Part shown: positions 17,595 through 25,399 of the stretch, one piece after another
Layout of the letters: each line of letters starts with the position of its first letter
Position numbering within the stretch: the first letter of the stretch is position 1
From: Chryseobacterium phocaeense
GTDB lineage: Bacteria; Bacteroidota; Bacteroidia; Flavobacteriales; Weeksellaceae
Assembly (NCBI RefSeq): GCF_900169075.1
Contig: NZ_LT827015.1
Span: 2,496,158 to 2,560,157, forward strand
Direction: 5' to 3'
Length of the DNA: 64,000 nucleotides
Notes under the pieces: model-generated
The model's database searches: none
Seen by the model: only the letters and a program-made list of their open reading frames with translations
What the model was told of the DNA's origin: nothing
Position numbers and translations under genes: made by a program

Positions 17595-19181
17595 ATGAAA
17601 GCTGAAATCCTAGATAAAATCCTTGAGGAAGATGTACTTTCCAGGGCATCTAAAGAAAAATTATCTGCGCTGCAGAAGAATATTTCTGCAAAAGAATTTT
17701 CTGACCTTCTGGATGCACAGGGAAATCAATATGTAGAGTTTGTGCAGGAAGGAGGAGGTGTCTGGGGAAGCGCCCTGGTAGGCTACCTGTACGGCCTGGA
17801 AATTTTCGGAGTCCGTTTTCTGAAAGTGGCGGGAACCAGTGCAGGAGCCATCAACACCATGCTTATTGCCGCCTGCAAAACCAAAGAAGAATCCAAAAGT
17901 GATGTGATCAGGGATATTCTCTTCAGCTGGAATTTTGCAGATTTTATGGATGGAAAAACGTACGTAAAAACAACCATTCATGCGGTTCTGAACAATAAGG
18001 ATTTCTTTAAGATCAATGCGATTATTGCAGCAGTCATTATGATTATCCTGATAGCCATCCCTTTTGCAGCCCGGCCTGAAACGACACTCAGCGCCAAACT
18101 GCTTTTCCTTATTCCGTTAATTCCCGTTGCTATTGCTTTTTTCTGTATCAAAAAGTTTTATAATGACTTCAGAAAGCAAAACAGCGGATTCAATCCGGGA
18201 AATACATTTCTAAGTACCATGCAAGGTGTTCTGGACGGTTTCGGAATCAAAACAGTGGCTAATCTCAATGAAAAGTTTATTCAGAAGGAGCATGCTCTGA
18301 ATCTAAACTACCGCTATGGCAATTCGCAGGAATATTATACCATAGCCCTGAAAAGCATTGAAGCCATAAAAGATAAAAATTTGGAGCATATTGACCAGAC
18401 ACGCTACAGAATATTCTACGAAAGTGCGGTGAATAATGATTATTACAAAAACAATCCGTTTTACCAGCTTCGTTCGGAATATGTGGTGATCACTACTGAT
18501 ATCAATGCCAAAATAAAGGTAGAGCTTCCCACCATGGCTAATCTGTACTGGTCTGAAGAAGAGCTGAAACACATCAGCCCTGCTGAATTTGTAAGGGCCT
18601 CAATGTCTGTCCCGTTCTTTTTTGAACCCTTTCAGAAAAGGATTAATAAGGATGATGATTCGGTGAAATATGCCTGGAAATTCTGGATGAATACGAAACC
18701 GGAAGACATCTACCCCGCCGGACTGTTCATAGACGGCGGCAGTATTTCCAATTTCCCGATCGATATTTTTCATGCCAGCGATGTTTTTTATCCGAGGATG
18801 CCGCTTTTCGGGGTACAGCTTACCAGCGATTCCGATCTTCTGTCTGAAAAAGGAAAAACCAGTGAAGAAATTCTTAAAACACCTTTTTCTTACGCAGGAA
18901 ATATCATCAGTACTTTAAAAGGTTTCAATGACAAATCATTTCTTACTAAGCATAGCTTTTACCGGCTTTACAGCATCCAGAGCGTCAACTGTGGTACCAG
19001 CAGCTGGCTGAATTTCTTTATGAAAAGAGAAGAAAAAGAGGATCTTTTTAACAGGGGTTTCCAGGCTGCCCTTGATTTTCTCAACCAGTTTGACTGGGAA
19101 AAATATAAGTATGAAAGGATGCTGCTTTCGATGAAGGAGAAAAAGATCCTTAAAGAAGAGGATACGCCTACGGTGGGATAG
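17595..19181 (+). CDS. Patatin-like phospholipase with inserted membrane hairpin
   Basis: 528 residues. The patatin catalytic parts are present: an oxyanion glycine motif EGGGVWG (about residues 52-58), the nucleophile elbow AGTSAGA with Ser82, and the partner Asp380 in IDGGSISNFP. The family hydrolyses acyl esters of phospholipids with a Ser-Asp dyad. Unusually, two strong hydrophobic segments (about residues 141-158 and 168-184) lie between the nucleophile and the catalytic Asp, suggesting a membrane-anchored hairpin. There is no signal peptide. A secreted HEAT-like protein follows 37 bases downstream. Confidence 0.88.
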   Translation: MKAEILDKILEEDVLSRASKEKLSALQKNISAKEFSDLLDAQGNQYVEFVQEGGGVWGSALVGYLYGLEIFGVRFLKVAGTSAGAINTMLIAACKTKEESKSDVIRDILFSWNFADFMDGKTYVKTTIHAVLNNKDFFKINAIIAAVIMIILIAIPFAARPETTLSAKLLFLIPLIPVAIAFFCIKKFYNDFRKQNSGFNPGNTFLSTMQGVLDGFGIKTVANLNEKFIQKEHALNLNYRYGNSQEYYTIALKSIEAIKDKNLEHIDQTRYRIFYESAVNNDYYKNNPFYQLRSEYVVITTDINAKIKVELPTMANLYWSEEELKHISPAEFVRASMSVPFFFEPFQKRINKDDDSVKYAWKFWMNTKPEDIYPAGLFIDGGSISNFPIDIFHASDVFYPRMPLFGVQLTSDSDLLSEKGKTSEEILKTPFSYAGNIISTLKGFNDKSFLTKHSFYRLYSIQSVNCGTSSWLNFFMKREEKEDLFNRGFQAALDFLNQFDWEKYKYERMLLSMKEKKILKEEDTPTVG

Positions 19182-19218
19182 GGAAATTTGAGTATTTTAG
19201 CTCCCTGGATTACGAAAA

Positions 19219-20469
19219 ATGAAAAAATTAATTGCCATAACCTTTTTACTCACTTTTACATTCTTATCAGCTCAGAAAAAAACGATAAAAGAATTCAGAA
19301 AGGATTTTGAAAAGGCGGTCAATGCAGATCTTACTGAAGACCAACTCAATAATTTATTCCGGGATTACCCACTTATTTTAACTCCTCACAGTGATACTAC
19401 CCAATTATTTTCCATGTTAGAGGGAAATAATCGTGATGATCATTCCATGTCCGGTTTTAAAGCTGACAAGTTGTATCGACAAAACATTGATCAACTGCTG
19501 GGATCTGCCAATTCCAACAAAAGAATTCTTGCTTATCTGTTGGTAGCATCAACCCAGGATCATTCAAAGGAACAGATCCTGCTGGAGAAAATTAAAACAG
19601 AAACCGATAAAGGAACACTTATCTGGTCCGGTATGGCTTTATTAAGTTTAAAGACAGGTCATACAGATGAATTATTCGATTTTCTTATAAAAAATGAGGA
19701 TTTTGGTGATGCTCATATGCTTCCCATGTATTTTAATCTGAATAAAGATTCTTTAAGGAATACCGCCTATAAAAAGATGGACAGCCCGGATGAAAACTCA
19801 AAAGTTCTGGCAGTACAAATGTTGTCCAAAACAGAAAACAATGTCAAAACAGAACAACTGGTAAAAAATGCGGTGAAAAATTGGGATATCAATCTAAAAG
19901 GATATGCAATCTATACTTTAGGAGAACTTCAGATGCCAGATCTTCTCGGTCTGCTTCAACCTTTACTAAATAACGAAAAAACAAGAAATATTTCTTTGAT
20001 AGCTTTAGCCAGCAGCCCTACAAAAGCAGACCGGGATTATCTTATTTCACAGGTCAATACCAGTAAAAAATTTGATGAGGACATCATGAATGCTTTATTC
20101 AATTCCAAAAACCCTGAGAATCTCAAATTCTGGTTAACTACAATACCCAATAAAGAAATCCCCAAAGACTATTATTTTTTCATTCATGACCAGCCTTTAT
20201 TAGCCGATGATGAGATGCTGGAGCCTTTGCATACAGCTCTTCAGAATATAAAAAATAATCATGTTTTAGGAGAACTGGTAAGGGCTTTACAAAACAGATC
20301 CGATGACATAAGTGTTAATTTAATGCTATCCCTGCTTAAAAGTCCAAGCTCAACAGTACGGTACTGGACCGCTGAAACTATAAAAGATAATCCCAATCCC
20401 ATATTACAGTCTAAAGAAAATCAAAAACTGATAAAAAAAGGATTAGAAGATGGTAATTCTGTTGATTAG
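19219..20469 (+). CDS. Secreted HEAT-like repeat protein, unknown function
   Basis: 416 residues with a signal peptide (MKKLIAITFLLTFTFLSAQ). The mature part is almost entirely helical, with repeated 30-40 residue units typical of HEAT/ARM-like folds, for example AVKNWDINLKGYAIYTLGELQMPDLLGLL and LLSLLKSPSSTVRYWTAETIKDNP. No catalytic motif is visible. It is 37 bases after the patatin-like gene and may share its transcript. Probably a periplasmic scaffold; substrate or partner unknown. Confidence 0.7.
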   Translation: MKKLIAITFLLTFTFLSAQKKTIKEFRKDFEKAVNADLTEDQLNNLFRDYPLILTPHSDTTQLFSMLEGNNRDDHSMSGFKADKLYRQNIDQLLGSANSNKRILAYLLVASTQDHSKEQILLEKIKTETDKGTLIWSGMALLSLKTGHTDELFDFLIKNEDFGDAHMLPMYFNLNKDSLRNTAYKKMDSPDENSKVLAVQMLSKTENNVKTEQLVKNAVKNWDINLKGYAIYTLGELQMPDLLGLLQPLLNNEKTRNISLIALASSPTKADRDYLISQVNTSKKFDEDIMNALFNSKNPENLKFWLTTIPNKEIPKDYYFFIHDQPLLADDEMLEPLHTALQNIKNNHVLGELVRALQNRSDDISVNLMLSLLKSPSSTVRYWTAETIKDNPNPILQSKENQKLIKKGLEDGNSVD

Positions 20470-20512
20470 ACATTAATTTGATTGTAATAAAAACCGAATA
20501 ACCGTTTTATAA

Positions 20513-20710
20513 TTTCCAAACCTTTCAGCTGAAGATCCGGAAGTCTGGAAAAGCGATCATTTTCAAATCAGCCAGGCAGTGGTTGAAATTACAGCTTTTG
20601 ACAGCAGCTACACTATTATTAAATTTACAGATAAAAGAATTTCAGACCTGTTCAAAGAATACTTTAAAGAGCAAGCTCTGAATTTACAGGAATTTGCTGA
20701 AAAATCTTAA
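20513..20710 (+). pseudogene. 5'-truncated gene remnant (65 codons, no start codon)
   Basis: After an in-frame stop at 20510, an open frame reads FPNLSAEDPEVWKSDHF, continues with QAVVEITAFDSSYTIIKFTD and ends QEFAEKS before TAA at 20708-20710. Composition and alternating hydrophobic pattern look like genuine protein, but there is no ATG, GTG or plausible TTG start. It appears to be the 3' end of a lost gene, possibly cytoplasmic. I cannot name its family. It fills most of the 366-base gap between two secreted-protein genes. Confidence 0.55.
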
Positions 20711-20835
20711 CACAAACAAATTAAAAAGATTCAGCATCGATCAGCCGGAAAATTGAAAATGTAGATTATAAAGAATAATATTTTTCGTACATTTATCCAA
20801 AATACACCTCATTATAAACTAATAATCAGTGAAAT

Positions 20836-22311
20836 ATGAAGAAAATTTCTATCTTTTTATCCATAAGTTTATCAGTCGTAACCTCTGCACAAATATTCAC
20901 CCAAACCCATAAAATAACGCCCACTGAAAGGAAAATTGCTGATATTTTCGGGTTCAATTTACTGCTTAAAGATAATGTGCTGTTCAGTTCTGCTGCAGGC
21001 AATAATTCTGATTCGAACGGAGACAATATCATGCCTAAAGCAGGAACATTTTTCATCTTCGAAAAAGAAAATAATACCTGGGCCCAAAAAGCAAAACTTG
21101 CTCCTCCTGACCGTGCTCCTAATGATGCTTTCGGCGATAGATTTGCAGTTGACGGAGATGACCTGTTCATCAGTGCTCCATATAAAAACTTTAATGGAAA
21201 CGGTAATGTAGGTGCAGTATACCTTTATAATAAAAATACGGCAGGAAGCTGGGTGATGACTCAAAAGATCATGCCGTTAAACACCACAGGCGGCGGATTC
21301 GGGAGCAGTTTATCTGCAGATTCAAAAATACTGGCAGTAGGATCCGCAAATGAAAAAGCAGCTGTGTATGAATACAACAGCAATACGCACCAGTTCGGAT
21401 TCACCCAATATCTGCTGTTGCCCAACAATACCAATTCCAACAATGCCTCAGTTTTCGTAAAAGGAGAGATGATCTTCGTCGGCAAAAAAGACCAGGAGGT
21501 TAATGCGGTTTCCAATGCGGGCCAGGTCAATATTTTTAAAAAAAATCCTTCTACCGGTATCTGGGAAATTATTCAGACCATTAATTCTCCGCTTCCGGGC
21601 GAAAGACAGTTTGGCATTTATGTGTATGCAAAAGATGACTACCTGTTCGTAACAGCCCACCTGGACGCCTTTGTTGCCGTTTACAGATATAACCCTGCTT
21701 CAAACAGCTATGAACATACGCAAAATATTGCTAACAATACTTCATTTTTCGGAAGAACTGTTTCCCTGGAAAATGATATACTGGCTATAGGGGCACCGGC
21801 TGCTATGAACGGATCTTTGAACAGCGGAAGTGTTCAGATTTACAGAATAAAAGAAAACAGTTTCTGGGCAATGGACCAGGAAATCTATAATTCGGATCCT
21901 GCTTCTTTTGACGGATTTGGTTACGGAGTAAGCATCAATAATGGCAGAATAGCCGTTGGATCTCCTCACCACGATCTTGACTATGCAGGAAATAACAATA
22001 TTTCCCAGGCTGGGGCAGCCTATATTTTTAATACGCCCAATAATCTTGCTGTGAGTGAAGCATCATCCGGAGGTTCTTATAAAATATATCCCAATCCTTT
22101 CACAACATCCGTTTCTGTTCAATTGGAAAAGGTATATGACGATTTAACCGCGGAAGTCTTTGATCTGTCCGGAAGAAAAGTGTACATAGCTGGTTTTTCA
22201 AAAAAACAATTCATTGATCTGAATCTGGAGTTCTTAGCCACCGGAACATACCAGATGACCGTTTCTTCAAAAGGGAAAACCCTGATCAGTTCAAAAATCA
22301 TCAGAAAATAA
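20836..22311 (+). CDS. T9SS-exported FG-GAP-like beta-propeller protein
   Basis: 491 residues. A signal peptide (about residues 1-18, ending TSAQ) is followed by repeated FG-GAP-like blades: AFGDRFAVDGDDLFISAPY, FGSSLSADSKILAVGSA, FGRTVSLENDILAIGAPA and FGYGVSINNGRIAVGSPH. These form a beta-propeller. From about residue 415 there is a type A sorting domain: YKIYPNPF, LTAEVFDLSGRKV, LATGTYQMTV and the end SSKIIRK. The protein is therefore expected to cross the outer membrane by T9SS, be cut by PorU and be released or attached. Its cargo role (adhesin or enzyme) is unknown. Confidence 0.87.
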   Translation: MKKISIFLSISLSVVTSAQIFTQTHKITPTERKIADIFGFNLLLKDNVLFSSAAGNNSDSNGDNIMPKAGTFFIFEKENNTWAQKAKLAPPDRAPNDAFGDRFAVDGDDLFISAPYKNFNGNGNVGAVYLYNKNTAGSWVMTQKIMPLNTTGGGFGSSLSADSKILAVGSANEKAAVYEYNSNTHQFGFTQYLLLPNNTNSNNASVFVKGEMIFVGKKDQEVNAVSNAGQVNIFKKNPSTGIWEIIQTINSPLPGERQFGIYVYAKDDYLFVTAHLDAFVAVYRYNPASNSYEHTQNIANNTSFFGRTVSLENDILAIGAPAAMNGSLNSGSVQIYRIKENSFWAMDQEIYNSDPASFDGFGYGVSINNGRIAVGSPHHDLDYAGNNNISQAGAAYIFNTPNNLAVSEASSGGSYKIYPNPFTTSVSVQLEKVYDDLTAEVFDLSGRKVYIAGFSKKQFIDLNLEFLATGTYQMTVSSKGKTLISSKIIRK

Positions 22312-22372
22312 ATTATTGGAACAATACGGAATGAGCTGGTCAGATTTCTGATTTCTTTTTACAAATTTAAAT

Positions 22373-23143
22373 ATGGGAGGTTATCTGGAATTATATAAAA
22401 CAGACAGCATTAAAATAAAAGAAAAACTGTACCACAAACTAACGGCTGATCATCTTCCGGAGGTTTATAATACCAATATGGAAGAATGGTACGGGACTTT
22501 TCAAAATTTTATAAAATCCCGGAAGCATACATTTGATTACCGGCACGTTTCTTATAAACCCATCATTGAAAAGCTCCAGAAAGAATTTTTTTTACTGGAA
22601 CAATATGAATTCATGGCGATTCTGGAATGGTTTACCTTATATTATGAAACTGAACTGGAAACAAATGAACACTTTTTATCCGATCACGGACTGACCTCCA
22701 TAGGTACATTGGGCTCCCGGTACGAAATGACGATCTTTTTCGGACTGGGATGTGATGGTGTTCTGACCCACTATTTTCCGCTTGAAGAAACACAGTCTTT
22801 CTGGAATGACGGTATGATGCCTCTTAACGCCGAAGAAATGGAGCTTGTTATAGATTATCTGGTTCTGCTTTGCTACAAAATAGCAGAAATGGATCAGTAT
22901 CCCCATCTGAAAGAGCTTAAAAGCGATCTCGATGAGGATATTCTGAAAAGCAACCTGAATCTTGATCTCAGTACAAGCCGGCATATTGAATGGTACCTGG
23001 ATCAGAAGCAAAACGGTGCTCATGACCGCGATATGGACCATTTATTTGAAGGCGGCTACCATTACATCCCGGGAATTTTATCAGATATTAAAAAGAATCT
23101 TTCCGGCTACCGGGAACTTATTTATAAGGATGATCTCTTCTGA
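22373..23143 (+). CDS. Unidentified cytoplasmic protein (256 aa)
   Basis: 256 residues with no signal peptide or membrane helix, acidic and rich in aromatic residues. Notable stretches are EEWYGTFQNFIKSR, FMAILEWFTLYYETE, the hydrophobic YEMTIFFGLGCDGVLTHYFPLEE, and LFEGGYHYIPGI near the end. I do not recognise a family. The all-cytoplasmic, acidic, single-gene character recalls immunity-type or orphan proteins, but this is only a resemblance. It follows the T9SS client by 61 bases and directly abuts the convergent oxidoreductase gene with no gap. Confidence 0.6.
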   Translation: MGGYLELYKTDSIKIKEKLYHKLTADHLPEVYNTNMEEWYGTFQNFIKSRKHTFDYRHVSYKPIIEKLQKEFFLLEQYEFMAILEWFTLYYETELETNEHFLSDHGLTSIGTLGSRYEMTIFFGLGCDGVLTHYFPLEETQSFWNDGMMPLNAEEMELVIDYLVLLCYKIAEMDQYPHLKELKSDLDEDILKSNLNLDLSTSRHIEWYLDQKQNGAHDRDMDHLFEGGYHYIPGILSDIKKNLSGYRELIYKDDLF

Positions 23144-23674
23144 TTAAAAAGCATCCAGGAATTCCAGATACATGGGTACACTTCTTTCAATCCATTCTGA
23201 GGAAGGGTCATTTTCGATTCCGTAATATACAAACGGCTCTTTGTAATCTGCCCTGATGTATTCAAAAGTCAGTTCATAGGGACGGAAAAGCTCGTTCATG
23301 GTGTATTTATACTTTCCGGATGCACTGTACCCCTCTTCATCAATTCCTGCGGTGACCGCCAGGGACATCTTCTTCCCCCCTGCTTTGTATCCGCTTTTAC
23401 TTCCGTATGCCCATCCGTAAAGAAGCACCTCATCAAACCACTTTTTCAGAAGCGGCGGGCTGCTGAACCAGTAAAACGGAAACTGGAATATAATCCGGTC
23501 ATACTGCTCGATCAGCTGTTGTTCTTTTGCCACATCAATCTTTTCATCAGGATAAGCTTCATACAGGGAATGGACTGTATATTTTTCCGGATACTTCTGC
23601 AATTCTTCTATCCATCTTTTATTGATCACCGATTTCTCTATTTCAGGGTGAATAACGATTATTAATGTTTTCAT
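23144..23674 (-). CDS. Flavodoxin-fold NAD(P)H-dependent oxidoreductase (KefF/NQO1-like)
   Basis: 176 residues from the Met at 23674; a 16-residue upstream extension in the frame is unlikely because MKTLIIVIHPEIEKS is the family's normal start. The fold is the flavodoxin-like quinone reductase type, with FQFPFYWFSSPPLLKKWFDEV (FMN/substrate region) and GWAYGSKSGYKAGGKKMSLAVTAG. It likely reduces quinones or nitro/azo compounds using NAD(P)H and FMN. It is divergent from an HxlR regulator, a frequent arrangement in which the regulator senses electrophiles and controls the reductase. Confidence 0.85.
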   Translation of the reverse strand: MKTLIIVIHPEIEKSVINKRWIEELQKYPEKYTVHSLYEAYPDEKIDVAKEQQLIEQYDRIIFQFPFYWFSSPPLLKKWFDEVLLYGWAYGSKSGYKAGGKKMSLAVTAGIDEEGYSASGKYKYTMNELFRPYELTFEYIRADYKEPFVYYGIENDPSSEWIERSVPMYLEFLDAF

Positions 23675-23709
23675 TATATTAAATTTCTTCAGCAAAAATA
23701 ATATACGTA

Positions 23710-23763
23710 ACTTACATTTCAACCCTTAGTATCCCATTGTATGGTACTATAAAAAATGTAAGT
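23710..23763. promoter_or_regulatory. Palindromic probable operator between oxidoreductase and HxlR genes
   Basis: ACTTACATTT (23710-23719) and AAATGTAAGT (23754-23763) are exact inverted repeats. Between them lies a second near-palindrome, TAGTATCC with GGTACTA (23727-23749, one-base bulge). The pair sits in the 90-base space between the divergent starts and is a good candidate for HxlR dimer binding. Confidence 0.5.
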
Positions 23764-23764
23764 A

Positions 23765-24154
23765 ATGACTAAAATAAAGGAAACATCGACCAATTTTGCC
23801 AATAAGAAAGCACTTTCTGATGAGTGTCCGGAAATCTACGCCTCCAATACCATCGGCGGACAATGGGCATTGGCCATCTGCTGCTATCTGATCAACGGGA
23901 AGCTGAGATTTGGAGAGCTCAGAAAAAAATTAAATACCATTACAGAACGGATGCTTACGTTACAGCTCCGCAGACTGGAGCAAGACCGGATCATCACCAG
24001 AACCGTATACGCTGAAGTTCCGCCACGGGTAGAATATGAACTCACGGAGATCGGCTACAAGCTGAAACCTATTATTCTGGAATTTGAAAAATGGGGAATA
24101 GAGCATAAAGAAGTGATGAGGAATAAAAACTCGGAACATAATATTCAGAATTAA
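23765..24154 (+). CDS. HxlR family transcriptional regulator
   Basis: 129 residues, typical size. The winged helix-turn-helix matches the family: CPEIYASNTIGGQWALAICCYL (with the CP cysteine, about residue 20), LRFGELRKKLNTITERMLTLQLRRLEQDRII and the wing RTVYAEVPPRVEYELTEIG. The N-terminal Cys is the kind used to sense oxidants or electrophiles in some members. It is divergent from the flavodoxin-like oxidoreductase with palindromes between, so control of that gene is likely. Its stop codon overlaps the next gene's ATG (TAATG). Confidence 0.92.
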   Translation: MTKIKETSTNFANKKALSDECPEIYASNTIGGQWALAICCYLINGKLRFGELRKKLNTITERMLTLQLRRLEQDRIITRTVYAEVPPRVEYELTEIGYKLKPIILEFEKWGIEHKEVMRNKNSEHNIQN

Positions 24155-24753
24155 TGATTAAAATATTTTCATTTTATTTTATACTGTTAAGTTTTAGCCT
24201 GTTGTTTTCGCAGAATATAAATGAGTATAATAAGATTTTAAAAATAGAAAATCAGCAATTCAACAGTTATGAAATAAGAATTTATCAGAAGTCGGCAATT
24301 TCTACCGGCTTAGATTTGTTCAAACTCTATAAAGACCGTGAAGAGAACTGGTTTGGAGAATATTATAGAACGGAGGTAGCTGTAAATCGGGAAATAAAAA
24401 TTAAGAAATCTAATGTAAATCTTCCCGGGAATCCACAGCTGGTTTGGGCACAAATTCTTGCTACCGATGTTTTACACTTTCCGAAATGGGAAAGTATTCG
24501 ATACAAGTTAGAAAAGAAAAATGGGAGTTATCTTTCAGAAGAGGGTGAAGTTCTATCTTCAACATCGCAATCATATATAGTGGATGGTATTTCATATTAC
24601 GTAAAAATCAAAAACGGGGAAAATGAAAATGAAATTGAATATGATAATCCGGAATCCTATTTAAAAATGTATCCCCTTATTGACGAACTGATTTTTTTTA
24701 ATAAATTACTAAGTTTATTAAAGAAAGAATTTAAAATTTTCAATAATAATTAA
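24154..24753 (+). CDS. Secreted protein of unknown function (199 aa), coupled to the HxlR gene
   Basis: 199 residues. A signal peptide (MIKIFSFYFILLSFSLLFSQ) is followed by a hydrophilic, Lys/Glu/Asn-rich mature part with no recognised domain. The ATG overlaps the HxlR stop codon in TAATG, so the two are probably translated together. Local composition is more AT-rich than neighbours, which may point to recent acquisition. Confidence 0.6.
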   Translation: MIKIFSFYFILLSFSLLFSQNINEYNKILKIENQQFNSYEIRIYQKSAISTGLDLFKLYKDREENWFGEYYRTEVAVNREIKIKKSNVNLPGNPQLVWAQILATDVLHFPKWESIRYKLEKKNGSYLSEEGEVLSSTSQSYIVDGISYYVKIKNGENENEIEYDNPESYLKMYPLIDELIFFNKLLSLLKKEFKIFNNN

Positions 24754-24859
24754 AATACAATTAATATTGCAATAAATAAAATATATTACTTTGCGCTTAC
24801 AATCATTACATATTTAATTTTATGTACCTTTAACAAAACATCAACCACAAAAATAAATC

Positions 24860-25369
24860 ATGAAAAATACAGCCTTTTTAATCAGCTTATCTGCTTCGCT
24901 TCTTTTTGGTATTTCCGTGAAGGGCCAGAAAATTTCAGACGGCCAGACCATAGATGTTAATGGTATGAGCGTTACTTTTAATATCCTCAATAAAGAAAGT
25001 GTGGAAGCAGGTGGTAAATCTTTTGACCGCTATAAGGTTTCCGCATCGGTAAAAAATACTACTGATAAAGCTTATAATATCCGGCTGTCTTCTTATCCGC
25101 AAATCGTTACCAATATCGGACTCGTAGAATTGGACTGCATGAATGCAACAGGAGCCAAGCTGACCTCTAAAAAAATTCAGCTCAAAATGAAAGCACAGAT
25201 GATCAATGTGACGTATTCTGCCTATGACAAATCAGGAAAGTTTACAACCAGCACCATTCCCGTAACCGGAAGCTATTATTTTGATCCGGGAGATTCTATC
25301 AGTGATAATGCTATTTTCATTGTTCCTCAGGGTGAAAAACCGGATGTTTCCGTACGAAGCATGAGATAA
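24860..25369 (+). CDS. Secreted protein of unknown function (169 aa)
   Basis: 169 residues. A signal peptide (about 22 residues, ending VKGQ) leads into a beta-rich domain: IDVNGMSVTFNILNKESVE, VSASVKNTTDKAYNIRLSSYP and YYFDPGDSISDNAIFIVPQGEKPDV. The pattern is that of a single Ig-like or small beta-sandwich protein. No lipobox, sorting tail or catalytic motif. It faces the LuxR-type regulator gene across 30 bases. Confidence 0.65.
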   Translation: MKNTAFLISLSASLLFGISVKGQKISDGQTIDVNGMSVTFNILNKESVEAGGKSFDRYKVSASVKNTTDKAYNIRLSSYPQIVTNIGLVELDCMNATGAKLTSKKIQLKMKAQMINVTYSAYDKSGKFTTSTIPVTGSYYFDPGDSISDNAIFIVPQGEKPDVSVRSMR

Positions 25370-25399
25370 CCTAGAATAACGGATTAGGTATTTCCGGAA

